Made by a program: the position numbers and the translations under genes. The notes beneath the pieces are model-generated. The model did no database searches, was not told where the DNA came from, and worked only from the letters and a program-made list of their open reading frames with translations. From Prevotellaceae bacterium UBA3627 (GTDB lineage Bacteria > Bacteroidota > Bacteroidia > Bacteroidales > Bacteroidaceae), in contig DFLE01000038.1 in NCBI GenBank assembly GCA_002373375.1, positions 1,431 to 62,193 of the forward strand: a DNA stretch of 60,763 nucleotides, read 5' to 3'. Of the stretch, positions 52,837 to 60,763 are shown in pieces (position 1 is the first letter of the stretch; every line of letters begins with the position of its first letter).

Positions 52837-54570
52837 CTATTCTAATATTTTTTTATACTGCTCCTTGTCATTGAGCAGCTTCACTGCCTCCTGCACCTGA
52901 GTGTCATAGCCGAGGGTGCAGGCTATGCTGCCCCGCTGGTAGTAGTATGTGGTTATGATGCTCTGCTCCAGCAGGTGGCTGATGACGGCGCGGTTGTTGT
53001 CAAGCTCGCGTGACAGGTTGTGGCTCAGCTTCTTCTTCAGGGCCTCAAACTCCTCCTTGGCGTCATTGTAGTAACCCTCAAAGCGTGCCACCTCAACAAG
53101 CTCGTCATACACCTTGCTCGTTTCACGGTCATACTTGAAGCCCGACTGCAGCACGCGCTGCTTGAAGTCGGCATAGTCAGCGTCAGAGAGATGGAACTCT
53201 GTGGCTGGCGCTATCGTAGGATGACTCGCTACATAGTCAAGCACATATCCCAGTGCCACCTCAGTAGAGTCCAGTCCGCCCTGGCACAGATACACAGCGA
53301 TGTTAGGAACAGAGTCAGCCTTCACCTCCACGTCGGGCTTTATGCCTCCGCCGTCGCGTACGGTGCGTCCACCGCGAGTCTTGAACTCATGTGTCAGCGA
53401 GTCAGGTATGTGCTCCTTGTAGCCACCTCCGGTGTGCTTGTAGTTTATTGCCTGTATGCATCTGCCGCTGGGAATGTAGTATTTGGATACCGTAAGTTTC
53501 AGCGACGCGTCGTGGGGCAGTTCCACGGTCTGCTGTACCAGTCCCTTGCCGAAGGTGCGTGTGCCCATCACCACGGCGCGGTCCAGGTCTTGCAGCGAAC
53601 CGCTCGTTATCTCGCTTGCTGAAGCTGTGTTGCCGTTAACCAGCACCACTACGGGCATCACGGTGTCAATAGGCTCAGATGTAGTCTTATATTCGTTTGT
53701 AGAGCGCTTGATGCGTCCCTTGGTGGTGACTATTGTCATATCCTTAGGCACAAACATATTGACTATCTTGATAGCCTCTGCCAGCGAACCGCCGCCGTTG
53801 TTACGCAGGTCGAGCAGCAGGCTTGTCATGCCCTCGCTGCGCATCTCCACAATGGCGCGGCGCACGTCGCGTGAGCAGTCCTCGGTAAACTGTGTCAGCA
53901 GCAGGTAGCCCACCACTTCTGTCTGTCCCTCCGCACGTGGTATGATGCCGTAATATGGTACTGAGGGCATCTGTATTGCCTTTCGTGTAATCTTTATCTT
54001 CAGCACCTGTCCGGTGATACCGTCAATGGTCTTCTCGCCTTTTACCTTGCCAGAGGTGTTGCCTGCCGATGGTCTCAGCACCTTCAGCAGGAAGGTGGTA
54101 CCGGGCTCACCGCGCAGATGGCTTGACACATAAGACACCGTCTTGCCTACCATGGAAGAGTCATCGACAGCCAGTATTATGTCGCCCTTGCGCAGTCCCG
54201 CCTCCGCAGCCGGCATACCCTCGTATGGCTCGTCAATGATGACGCGGTTCAGTTTCATGTTCTGTTTTATCAGCGCTCCTATGCCGGCATACTTACCCGT
54301 AAGCATAGTCTTGAGGTCCTTCATATCCTCAGGAGCGTAATACTCGGTGTAAGGGTCGAGCGAGCGCAGCATGGAACGTATGCCTGCCCCTACGGTAACG
54401 TCAGCGTCGAGCGTGTCCACATACATCATGTCGAGCTGCTTGTATATGGCAGAGAACGTTTCAAGGTTACGTGCCACGGCGAAAGCGTCGTTCTTTTTCT
54501 TATTGTCAGCTGATACCGCAGTTGACAGAATAGAGAGTAGTAATAGGGTGAAAAGTGTTGTGTGTCTCAT
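52837..54570 (-). CDS. S41-family C-terminal processing protease (CtpA/Prc type)
   Basis: A 577-residue periplasmic serine protease. Signal peptide ends STAVSA. A PDZ domain spans about 95-170 (GIGALIKQNMKLNRVII, AAEAGLRKGDIILAVD). The S41 core has LLLDLRNNGGGSLAEAIKI, the serine in VVLVNGNTASASEITSGSLQ (S317 or S319) and the lysine in GTRTFGKGLVQ (K342), together a Ser-Lys dyad. An S41-associated C-terminal helical region follows (from about 440). It would trim or degrade envelope proteins from their C-termini. A promoter is seen 142 bp upstream. Confidence 0.93.
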   Translation of the reverse strand: MRHTTLFTLLLLSILSTAVSADNKKKNDAFAVARNLETFSAIYKQLDMMYVDTLDADVTVGAGIRSMLRSLDPYTEYYAPEDMKDLKTMLTGKYAGIGALIKQNMKLNRVIIDEPYEGMPAAEAGLRKGDIILAVDDSSMVGKTVSYVSSHLRGEPGTTFLLKVLRPSAGNTSGKVKGEKTIDGITGQVLKIKITRKAIQMPSVPYYGIIPRAEGQTEVVGYLLLTQFTEDCSRDVRRAIVEMRSEGMTSLLLDLRNNGGGSLAEAIKIVNMFVPKDMTIVTTKGRIKRSTNEYKTTSEPIDTVMPVVVLVNGNTASASEITSGSLQDLDRAVVMGTRTFGKGLVQQTVELPHDASLKLTVSKYYIPSGRCIQAINYKHTGGGYKEHIPDSLTHEFKTRGGRTVRDGGGIKPDVEVKADSVPNIAVYLCQGGLDSTEVALGYVLDYVASHPTIAPATEFHLSDADYADFKQRVLQSGFKYDRETSKVYDELVEVARFEGYYNDAKEEFEALKKKLSHNLSRELDNNRAVISHLLEQSIITTYYYQRGSIACTLGYDTQVQEAVKLLNDKEQYKKILE

Positions 54571-54579
54571 TATTATGTA

Positions 54580-54711
54580 TTACTGTAAATTCTTCTGTAT
54601 TCCTCTATCTCTCTCTATCTTTCTATCTTCCTCTATCTCCCTTTGTTTCCCTTTGTCGTTTTCGTTTCCCTCCCCCTTGGGGAGGGTCAGGGTGGGGGTT
54701 CTATATTTATA
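54580..54711 (-). other. GA-rich 5' leader of the S41 protease gene
   Basis: On the minus strand the leader has a stem CCCTCCCC/GGGGAGGG type hairpin near 54670-54690 and then many short GATAGA/GGGAAA words (54598-54660). The hairpin resembles the CCCTCCCC...GGGGAGGG repeats common in this phylum. No gene is present. Confidence 0.5.
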
Positions 54712-54719
54712 CAAAAGTA
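54712..54719 (-). promoter_or_regulatory. -7 box TACTTTTG of the S41 protease gene
   Basis: The minus strand reads TACTTTTG 142 bp upstream of the ATG at 54570. No -33 TTTG at the right distance was seen. Confidence 0.5.
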
Positions 54720-54809
54720 CATAAATAAGCTTGAAAACCCATCAGTTTGCGTTTGAAAATACTTTATTTGACTTTTTTTTAGTAAAAGATTAAAAAAAAC
54801 GCGCAAAAA

Positions 54810-54841
54810 TTTGGTGGATAAAAAAAAATATAGTAATTTTG
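54810..54841 (+). promoter_or_regulatory. Promoter of the tRNA-Asn gene
   Basis: TTTG at 54810-54813 and TAATTTTG at 54834-54841 are 20 bp apart, a full consensus match. The tRNA starts 50 bp downstream. Confidence 0.85.
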
Positions 54842-54891
54842 CACTCGCAATCCGATAATAAGGATGTTTTTAAGTAATTTGTTATCCCAAT

Positions 54892-54965
54892 GCTTCCTTA
54901 GCTCAGTTGGTTAGAGCATCTGACTGTTAATCAGGGGGTCCTTGGTTCAAGCCCAAGAGGGAGCG
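54892..54965 (+). tRNA. tRNA-Asn (anticodon GTT)
   Basis: A 74-nt cloverleaf. The acceptor GCTTCCT (54892-54898) pairs with AGGGAGC (54958-54964), including one T-G pair, followed by discriminator G. The D arm contains AGCTCAGTTGGTTAGAGC. The anticodon arm is TCTGA-CTGTTAA-TCAGG with anticodon GTT, and the T arm is CTTGG-TTCAAGC-CCAAG. CCA is not encoded. Confidence 0.97.
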
Positions 54966-54973
54966 CGCAGAAG

Positions 54974-55015
54974 AACGACACAGTGATGTGTCGTTTCTTT
55001 TGTTTTATAAGGTTT
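54974..55015 (+). terminator. Terminator of the tRNA-Asn gene
   Basis: AACGACACA (54974-54982) pairs with TGTGTCGTT (54987-54995) around GTGA; TCTTTTGTTTT follows. It ends the single-tRNA transcript. Confidence 0.85.
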
Positions 55016-55104
55016 CTTAGCCGTAGCATAGTGTTATAAAAGTTATAAAAGCATTACCTATCATCATTTTTAGGTATTTTGGTTTTGCATGGGTAAAAAA
55101 TGTC

Positions 55105-55143
55105 CGTTTGCAACACGTTTGCAAAAATTAATGTATAACTTTG
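55105..55143 (+). promoter_or_regulatory. Promoter region of feoAB with a direct repeat
   Basis: TAACTTTG at 55136-55143 is the -7 box, 25 bp before the ATG. Upstream, CGTTTGCAA occurs twice, 11 bp apart (55105-55113 and 55116-55124), about one helical turn. The two could bind a regulator, with iron control expected for this operon, but no Fur box is recognised. Confidence 0.55.
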
Positions 55144-55168
55144 CGTCGGAAAAAGATAAAAACATAAT

Positions 55169-57526
55169 ATGATGACACTTAATGACATAGAGAAAGGTCA
55201 GGCGGTCGTGGTGAGAGCCATAGGCGGCGACGGTGCTTTACGACAGCATTTCCTTGATATGGGAATAGTTCCCGGTGTGGTGGTAAATGTGAAGAAGTTC
55301 GCACCTACCGGCGATCCTATGCAGATAGAGCTGCGTGGTTATACGCTGACGCTGAGGAAAGCGGAGGCTGGCGAGATAGAGGTGGAGAAGTCTGATGTTG
55401 ACAAACCTGCCTACAATCCTGTGACAAGAGAGGGAGAGGATATGTCTCACCCTGGTCTTGGTGAGGGCGGACGTTATCATGACGCAGAGCATGAGAACCC
55501 TGTGGCAGAGGGTACGAAGCTGACCTTCGCGCTTGCCGGTAACCAGAACTGCGGCAAGACAACGTTGTTTAACCAGCTTACTGGTGCCAATCAGCATGTA
55601 GGTAACTTCCCCGGTGTCACGGTGGACCGTAAGAGCGGTGTGATACGCGGACATAAGAATACAGAGATTACAGACCTGCCGGGCATATACAGTCTGTCAC
55701 CATATACTAGTGAGGAGGTAGTGAGCCGCAGGTTCATACTCGGCGATGATAATAAAGGAATAAAGCCTTATGGCATAATCAATGTGGTGGACTCCACAAA
55801 TATAGAGCGTAACCTCTACCTCACCATGCAGCTCATGGAGCTGGGCATACCGATGGTGCTTGCCCTTAACATGATGGATGAGATGGAAGGAAACGGCGGT
55901 TCGGTGGATGTCAACAGCATGGAGCGTCTGCTTGGAATACCTGTGGTGCCTATCTCGGCAACAAAGAACCAGGGTGTGGAAGAGTTGATAGACCACGCCA
56001 TCCACGTGGCACGTTATCAGGAGTCGCCAGCAAGACAAGACTTCTGTTCCTCGGAGGATAACGGCGGTGCGGTGCACAGGTGCCTGCATGCCATAATGCA
56101 CCTGATAGAAGACCATGCCGAGCGTGTAGGCATACCGTTGCGTTTCGCCGCATCAAAGATAGCAGAGGGCGACAAGCTCATAGAGGAGGCGCTGCAACTG
56201 ACGCAGAACGAGAAAGAGACGATAGAGCACATACTGCAGCAGATGGAGCAGGAGCGCGGACTCGACCGTGCCGCTGCCATGGCTGACATGAGATACTCGT
56301 TCATAGAGAGACTGTGTGAGGCTACGGTGAAGCATCCTAAGCAGAGCCGTGAGGCAAAGCGCTCACAGAGAATAGACCGCATACTGACGGGCAGATGGAC
56401 AGCCCTGCCGGCGTTTGTCTGCATCATGGCAGTGATATTCTACCTTACGTTTGACCTTATAGGAGGAACGGGCCAGGAGTGGCTGGAGGAAGTGATAGAG
56501 TGGTTTACCGACTACTCGCGCGGAGTGCTTGAGCAGTGGCAGGTGAATGATGTGGTGCAGTCGCTGATACTTGACGGTGTGTATGCCGGTGTGGGTACGG
56601 TGGCAACGTTTGTGCCTATCATCGTGGTGCTGTTCTTCTTCCTCAGTATGCTTGAGGACACAGGCTACATGGCACGCATAGCGTTTGTCATGGACGGTCC
56701 GCTGAGACGACTGGGACTGTCAGGCCGCAGTATCGTGCCGCTCTTGATGGGCTTCGGTTGTTCGGTGCCGGCCGTAATGTCCACGCGTACGCTGCCCTCA
56801 GAGCGTGACCGCCGTCTGACGGTGATGCTCACACCGTTCATGTCGTGTACGGCTAAGCTGCCGATATATGCATTCTTCTGTGCGGCGTTCTTCCCTGACA
56901 GTGCTGCATGGGTAATGTGCGGATTGTATGCCTTAGGTATAGTGATAGGCATAATAGTGGCTCTGGTGCTGAAGCGCACCGTGTTCAAGGGCGAGGCAGT
57001 GCCTTTCGTCATGGAGCTGCCAAACTATCGTATGCCGTCGGCGCGTACCACGCTGATGCTCCTGTGGGAGAAGACGTGCGACTTCCTGTCACGTGCCTTC
57101 ACCGTCATCTTCCTCGCTACGTTGGTGATATGGTTCCTGCAGAGCTTCTCATGGCACATGCAGCTGGTTGACGACCAGGCAGAGAGTATGCTCGGCTCCA
57201 TCGCCTCTGTTGTGGCACCGGTGTTCTCGCCGTTGGGCTTCGGCGACTGGCGCATAGCCACGTCACTTGTGGGAGGATTCCTGGCAAAGGAGAGTGTGGT
57301 TAGTACACTCAGCGTACTCATAGGTTCGGGTACTGATGCACTACACAGTGTGCTCAGCGGTGCAGCCGCATTGTCGCTGCTGGTGTTCTGCCTGCTCTAT
57401 ACACCATGTGCCGCTGCTATTGCCAGCATAAAGAGAGAGTTGGGCGCACGTGATGCTGTCACTGTGGTGATATTCCAGTGTCTCATAGCATACGTCGCTG
57501 CCTTCATCGTATATAACCTGTTTTAG
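55169..57526 (+). CDS. feoB: FeoA-FeoB fusion ferrous-iron transporter
   Basis: A 785-residue protein that imports Fe(II). Residues 1-73 are a FeoA SH3-like domain (MTLNDIEKGQAVVVRAIGG, FLDMGIVPGVVVNV, IELRGYTLTLRKAEA). A 40-residue linker follows, then the FeoB G domain with G1 GNQNCGKTT (124-132), G2 VGNFPGVTVDRKSG and G3 DLPGIYSL. The C-terminal part is an eight-plus-helix membrane domain with two GATE cores (GFGCSVPAVMSTRTL and LLYTPCAAAIASIKRE). FeoA is normally a separate protein of about 75 residues; the fusion is common in Bacteroidetes. Confidence 0.95.
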   Translation: MMTLNDIEKGQAVVVRAIGGDGALRQHFLDMGIVPGVVVNVKKFAPTGDPMQIELRGYTLTLRKAEAGEIEVEKSDVDKPAYNPVTREGEDMSHPGLGEGGRYHDAEHENPVAEGTKLTFALAGNQNCGKTTLFNQLTGANQHVGNFPGVTVDRKSGVIRGHKNTEITDLPGIYSLSPYTSEEVVSRRFILGDDNKGIKPYGIINVVDSTNIERNLYLTMQLMELGIPMVLALNMMDEMEGNGGSVDVNSMERLLGIPVVPISATKNQGVEELIDHAIHVARYQESPARQDFCSSEDNGGAVHRCLHAIMHLIEDHAERVGIPLRFAASKIAEGDKLIEEALQLTQNEKETIEHILQQMEQERGLDRAAAMADMRYSFIERLCEATVKHPKQSREAKRSQRIDRILTGRWTALPAFVCIMAVIFYLTFDLIGGTGQEWLEEVIEWFTDYSRGVLEQWQVNDVVQSLILDGVYAGVGTVATFVPIIVVLFFFLSMLEDTGYMARIAFVMDGPLRRLGLSGRSIVPLLMGFGCSVPAVMSTRTLPSERDRRLTVMLTPFMSCTAKLPIYAFFCAAFFPDSAAWVMCGLYALGIVIGIIVALVLKRTVFKGEAVPFVMELPNYRMPSARTTLMLLWEKTCDFLSRAFTVIFLATLVIWFLQSFSWHMQLVDDQAESMLGSIASVVAPVFSPLGFGDWRIATSLVGGFLAKESVVSTLSVLIGSGTDALHSVLSGAAALSLLVFCLLYTPCAAAIASIKRELGARDAVTVVIFQCLIAYVAAFIVYNLF

Positions 57527-57670
57527 ATGAATGTGATATCCTACATATTACTCGCGGTGGTAATCCTCATGGCATTGGCTGCCATGAGACACCTGCGCTC
57601 AGGTGGCGGCAAGAAGAGTTGCTGCCAGGGATGTAACGGCAAGTGTCAGGGTTGTTCCTGCTGTCGGTAG
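57527..57670 (+). CDS. FeoB-associated Cys-rich membrane protein
   Basis: A 47-residue protein whose ATG follows the FeoB stop codon with no spacer. One membrane helix (residues 3-20, VISYILLAVVILMALAAM) is followed by a basic turn and a Cys-rich tail SCCQGCNGKCQGCSCCR with seven cysteines. This is the layout of the FeoB-associated Cys-rich family, thought to aid Fe(II) handling. Its last 25 bp overlap the 3' end of the convergent dsbD gene. It is small but well supported by position and composition. Confidence 0.88.
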   Translation: MNVISYILLAVVILMALAAMRHLRSGGGKKSCCQGCNGKCQGCSCCR

Positions 57671-59628
57671 AGGGTAGCGGCGGCGTTAAGCCAGTTGATA
57701 TAAGCCTCTATATCCTCGTCATATCCGCGAGGAGAGGAGATAGCCTTACCCTCGGCATCCACTATGACATAATAAGGTTGGGCATTGCTGTTGAAGCGAT
57801 GGCTCTGAAGATAACTCCACTTCGCACCCACGGTGCGGAGTGTTTTTTTATTCCCTTTGGCGTCGGTCACGGTGATAGGTGAAGGCAGGGCGGTCTTGTC
57901 GTCCACGTATAGCGATACGATGATGAAGTCATTACGCATCACCCGTGCCACCTCAGGGTCTGTCCACACCGCCGCCTCCATCTTGCGGCAGTTCACACAG
58001 CCGTAGCCGGTGAAGTCTATCAGCAGAGGTTTCTTCTCCCTGCGTGCTGCGGCAAGTGCCTCGTCATAGTCATTATACTGTGCCTTTATACTCTCCATAG
58101 GCGGGGCAAAGGCACTTACGAGGGTGCATGGTGCGCCCCACAGTCCCGGTATCATATATGCGGTGAGTCCCAGAGAAGCTACACCGCATACTATGAACAC
58201 CGTCCTCCATAATATCTTTGACTCCTTGAGACATCTGTATAGCAGATACACACCAAGCATCGCAAACAATATAATCCACAGCAGGAAGAAGAGCTGACGG
58301 CTTATCAGGTTCCAGCCGTATGCCTGGTCGGCAGTGACAAGGAATTTAAGCGCGAAAGCCAGTTCTATGAAGGCCAGCGCCACCTTCAGTGTGTCCATCC
58401 ATCCGCCAGAGCGCGGCATATGGCTCATCCATGCAGGGAAGAGGGCAAAGAGTGTGAACGGCATGGCGAGAGCCAAGGCAAAGCCAGTCATACCGATGAG
58501 CGGTGCCATGTAGTAACTGCTGGTGGCTGTCTGCACGAGCAACAGTCCTATGATGGGAGCCGTGCATGAGAATGACACTATCACCAGGGTGAGAGCCATC
58601 AGGAAGATGGGGATGACTGATGCATGGTGCGAGGTGGCAGATGTTGTCTTGTCTGCGTCAGTAGCCTTCTTGTCAAGAGCGGTGCTCCATGATGACGGCA
58701 GGCTGATGTCAAACACTCCGAAGAGTGACAGGGCGAAGACCGTGAGCAGCAGGAACAGCGCCACGTTAAACACCGCGCTTGTGGAGAGCGCGTTGAGCGC
58801 GTCAGAGCCGAAGAGCAGTGTTACGGCGAAGCCGATGGAAACGTATATCACGATAATGCTCGCACCATAGAGCAGGGCGTCACGCAGTCCACGGTGACCG
58901 TCGCCCTCTGAGCGTCTGATGAAGAATGACACCGTCATTGGTATGACAGGCCAGATGCAGGGCATCAGCACGGCAAGCAGTCCGCCGAGTATGCCGAGCA
59001 GGAATATCTTGAGCGGAGCGGTGGGAGTAGCCGGAGGAGGGGGAGTGGTTTTTATAGTGCTTATAGTGCCTATAGTATCTATAGTACCTATAGTATCTAT
59101 AGTATCTATAGTAACTATACTATCTATAGTTCCTATACTCTTTGCTTCTTTGGTTTTCGTCTTCTCCTCCTCAAAAGGATACTTGCCGCTCTTTGTAAGT
59201 CTGACCTCCGTTGGTGGCAGGCACATCTCGTCGTTACATGCTCCGTATTCCAGGTAGCAGTCAACGGAGTAGTCGGCAGCGGTGAAGCGTACAGGCTGTA
59301 TGAATGTAACCTTATGCTCAAAGTACCTTACCTCCATCTGGAACATCTCGTCAAACACCTTTACCGGGGCGGTGGCAGTACGCAGAGCGCCGGCAGTCTC
59401 CATGCCCTTCATTGTCACCTTGTGGAAAGAGGCAGGCGTAGGTCCGCCCTCAGGGATGTTGTTGGAATATACATGCCATCCCCCGTCAATGGTGGCTGTG
59501 AAGATGATATCGCCCTCGTTGTGCTGGCGCATACGCAGCTCGGAAGTAAAGTGTACGGGGTCAAACATCTGTGCATTGGCAGACAGACTGACAAGTGTAA
59601 TGATTATGATATTAAGAAGAAATCTCAT
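57646..59628 (-). CDS. dsbD: DsbD-type thiol:disulfide interchange protein
   Basis: A 660-residue inner-membrane reductase that carries electrons from thioredoxin to the periplasm. Order: signal peptide, N-terminal DsbD-alpha domain (about 20-150, ending with CNDEMCLPPTEVRL), a low-complexity linker, the eight-helix membrane domain from about 205 (GILGGLLAVLMPCIWPVIPM, SFSCTAPIIGLLLVQTA), and a C-terminal thioredoxin fold with the active-site CVNC in DFTGYGCVNCRKMEAAVW. The linker contains about 29 residues of TID/TIG/SIG/SIV tripeptides (residues 164-192), encoded by the 9-bp minisatellite. A promoter is seen 25 bp upstream. Confidence 0.93.
   Translation of the reverse strand: MRFLLNIIIITLVSLSANAQMFDPVHFTSELRMRQHNEGDIIFTATIDGGWHVYSNNIPEGGPTPASFHKVTMKGMETAGALRTATAPVKVFDEMFQMEVRYFEHKVTFIQPVRFTAADYSVDCYLEYGACNDEMCLPPTEVRLTKSGKYPFEEEKTKTKEAKSIGTIDSIVTIDTIDTIGTIDTIGTISTIKTTPPPPATPTAPLKIFLLGILGGLLAVLMPCIWPVIPMTVSFFIRRSEGDGHRGLRDALLYGASIIVIYVSIGFAVTLLFGSDALNALSTSAVFNVALFLLLTVFALSLFGVFDISLPSSWSTALDKKATDADKTTSATSHHASVIPIFLMALTLVIVSFSCTAPIIGLLLVQTATSSYYMAPLIGMTGFALALAMPFTLFALFPAWMSHMPRSGGWMDTLKVALAFIELAFALKFLVTADQAYGWNLISRQLFFLLWIILFAMLGVYLLYRCLKESKILWRTVFIVCGVASLGLTAYMIPGLWGAPCTLVSAFAPPMESIKAQYNDYDEALAAARREKKPLLIDFTGYGCVNCRKMEAAVWTDPEVARVMRNDFIIVSLYVDDKTALPSPITVTDAKGNKKTLRTVGAKWSYLQSHRFNSNAQPYYVIVDAEGKAISSPRGYDEDIEAYINWLNAAATLYRQQEQP
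59053..59138. repeat. 9-bp TTCCTATAG minisatellite, locus 4 (inside dsbD)
   Basis: Ten units with TATAG or TATAC cores at 59053, 59062, 59071, 59080, 59089, 59098, 59107, 59116, 59125 and 59134, strictly 9 bp apart. On the coding strand each unit gives the tripeptide I-(G/D/V/S)-(T/S), and the frame of DsbD is kept. Confidence 0.92.
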
Positions 59629-59652
59629 TGTCGTGATGTGAAAAATTTGTCA

Positions 59653-59660
59653 CAAAGATA
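59653..59660 (-). promoter_or_regulatory. -7 box TATCTTTG of dsbD
   Basis: The minus strand reads TATCTTTG 25 bp before the ATG at 59628. Confidence 0.6.
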
Positions 59661-59691
59661 AAAAAAAATACTCAGATAAAGAAAAAAATTG

Positions 59692-59699
59692 TAACTTTG
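59692..59699 (+). promoter_or_regulatory. -7 box TAACTTTG of the GH43 gene
   Basis: TAACTTTG lies 33 bp upstream of the ATG at 59732, followed by AGGAGG (59701-59706), an unusual Shine-Dalgarno-like match placed 26 bp before the start, which is too far to act normally. Confidence 0.6.
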
Positions 59700-59731
59700 T
59701 AGGAGGTAAGAAGAATAAATACTAAGATATT

Positions 59732-60763
59732 ATGAGAAGAATAAGAAAAGTAATGTTGTCAGCCGCATTGCTCACCGTTGCTGTGACAGCCTCGGCGCAA
59801 CCATCATCATGGACGGCAGATAACGGCAATGGTACATTTACTAACCCTTTGTTCTATGATGAGTTTTCTGACCCTGACATACTGCGCGTGGGCGACGACT
59901 ACTATCTGGCAGGCACCACTATGCACACCGTGCCTGGATTGGTGATATTACATTCTAAAGACCTTGTGAACTGGGAGAACATATCCTATTGCTTCGACCG
60001 TTTTGACTTTACTGACGACCAGTTCGCCCTGCGTAACGGCAAGGAGATATACGGTCAGGGTATATGGGCGCCATGCATACGCTATGCCAACGGACAGTTC
60101 TATGTATTCTCTAATGTCAACGGCAAGGGACTGCAGTGCTATACCTCCAAGGATATACACGGACCATGGACCCACCATAACCTGAAGGGAAAGATATATG
60201 ACCTCAGTGTGCTGTTTGACGATGACGGAAAGATATATGCCATCCATGGCTACGGCGAGGTGCACTGCACTGAGTTGAAACCCGACATGAGCGGTCCTAT
60301 AGAGAGTACCGACCGTGTCATCATCCCTGAGGGCAGCGCCGTGGGCGAGGGACACCACATGTATAAGATTGACGGTATGTATTACCTCATATCCACCGAC
60401 TATAAGCCTAACGGCCGCACGCTCTGCTCACGCTCAAAGAGCATCTGGGGACCTTACGAGACCTGCGTCATAACTGCCGACGAGACCTTCGGCTATCACG
60501 CTGCCGGACTGACAGGTGTGCGCGGACGCATCATGCCCGACGGCACACGCTTCATACAGCCTGCTCCCGATAAGGATGCCACAGCCTGCACCAACATACA
60601 CCAGGGGGGCATTGTCCAGGACCAGAGCGGACAGTGGTGGGCACTGCTCATGATGGACTTTCACTCTGTGGGCCGCACGGTGACGCTCGCCCCAATGACA
60701 TGGCACGACGGATGGCCTATGCTCGGACTGGAGGGCAACCTCGGTCGTGCTCCGCGTACATGG
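59732..60763 (+). CDS. Glycoside hydrolase family 43 enzyme, N-terminal part
   Basis: The gene runs off the right edge after 344 codons. A signal peptide (ends TASA-Q) is followed by a five-bladed beta-propeller start: FTNPLFYDEFSDPDILRVGD (catalytic base Asp at residue 47), PGLVILHSKDLVNWENISYC, GIWAPCIRYANGQFYVF, DLSVLFDDDGKIY (pKa-modulating Asp) and GEGHHMYKIDGMYYLIS (proton-donor Glu). Such enzymes release xylose or arabinose from hemicellulose or pectin side chains. The subfamily and any C-terminal domain lie outside the window. Confidence 0.92.
   Translation, partial: MRRIRKVMLSAALLTVAVTASAQPSSWTADNGNGTFTNPLFYDEFSDPDILRVGDDYYLAGTTMHTVPGLVILHSKDLVNWENISYCFDRFDFTDDQFALRNGKEIYGQGIWAPCIRYANGQFYVFSNVNGKGLQCYTSKDIHGPWTHHNLKGKIYDLSVLFDDDGKIYAIHGYGEVHCTELKPDMSGPIESTDRVIIPEGSAVGEGHHMYKIDGMYYLISTDYKPNGRTLCSRSKSIWGPYETCVITADETFGYHAAGLTGVRGRIMPDGTRFIQPAPDKDATACTNIHQGGIVQDQSGQWWALLMMDFHSVGRTVTLAPMTWHDGWPMLGLEGNLGRAPRTW

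Noticed and set aside
53020..53622. 200-codon open frame opposite the S41 protease gene
   Set aside because: Composition is that of a reversed coding strand, no promoter or start context, and the S41 gene is well supported.
59701..59706. AGGAGG as the ribosome binding site of the GH43 gene
   Set aside because: It lies 26 bp before the ATG, too far for a normal Shine-Dalgarno interaction.

Overview
The window looks like a chromosomal segment of a gut- or rumen-type Bacteroidales, most likely Prevotella or a close relative. The reasons are four SusC-type and three SusD-type outer-membrane genes, lipoproteins with an acidic stretch after the lipobox cysteine, -7 promoter boxes of the form TAnnTTTG, few Shine-Dalgarno sequences, and glycoside hydrolases of the GH106 and GH43 types. 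There are no rRNA genes; one tRNA-Asn is present. Genus is inferred from overall style, not from a marker gene.

Layout. 1-1.8 kb: the 3' end of sdhB, a YoeB-type toxin-antitoxin pair, a possible structured RNA and a membrane-anchored unknown. 2-8.4 kb: a REP-associated tyrosine transposase with an extra C-terminal domain, an alpha/beta hydrolase lipoprotein, a CDF metal exporter, a CrcB fluoride channel, a DUF4424-like secreted protein, a MaoC-type hydratase and an esterase. 8.4-17 kb: a GH106 rhamnosidase, a KilA-N gene bracketed by 29-30 bp direct repeats, a flavodoxin-fold reductase, a beta-barrel protein and a lipoprotein, a FucP-type sugar transporter and a HigBA-type toxin-antitoxin pair. 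17.4-47 kb: a 30-kb block of outer-membrane uptake genes on the plus strand. It holds SusC1-SusD1-lipoprotein-secreted protein, then a lone short SusC2, then a long probable operon FAS1-SusC3-SusD2-FAS1-FAS1-SusC4-SusD3, followed by a beta-helix protein. It contains no regulator and no recognisable glycoside hydrolase. 47-60.8 kb: an S46 dipeptidyl-peptidase, a CPBP membrane protease, RNase R, an S41 processing protease, tRNA-Asn, a FeoA-FeoB fusion with a 47-residue Cys-rich partner, a DsbD-type reductase and the start of a GH43 enzyme.

How the genes fit together. The SusC/SusD/FAS1 block would capture and import glycan or glycopeptide ligands at the cell surface. The GH106 enzyme with the neighbouring esterase, the FucP-type transporter and the GH43 enzyme point to use of pectin- or hemicellulose-type plant polysaccharides. 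Two proteases, the iron transporter and DsbD serve envelope and nutrient functions.

The most unusual feature is a set of short tandem or palindromic repeats that recur across the window both between genes and, in frame, inside conserved genes. A 9-bp TTCCTATAG repeat lies at four loci: three are intergenic (one in a 5' leader) and one encodes about 29 residues of DsbD. A 22-bp palindromic repeat forms four-unit arrays at two convergent gene ends. A 19-bp palindrome sits inside and beside the transposase gene. Similar low-complexity insertions occur in the FucP-type transporter and in RNase R next to its catalytic motif.
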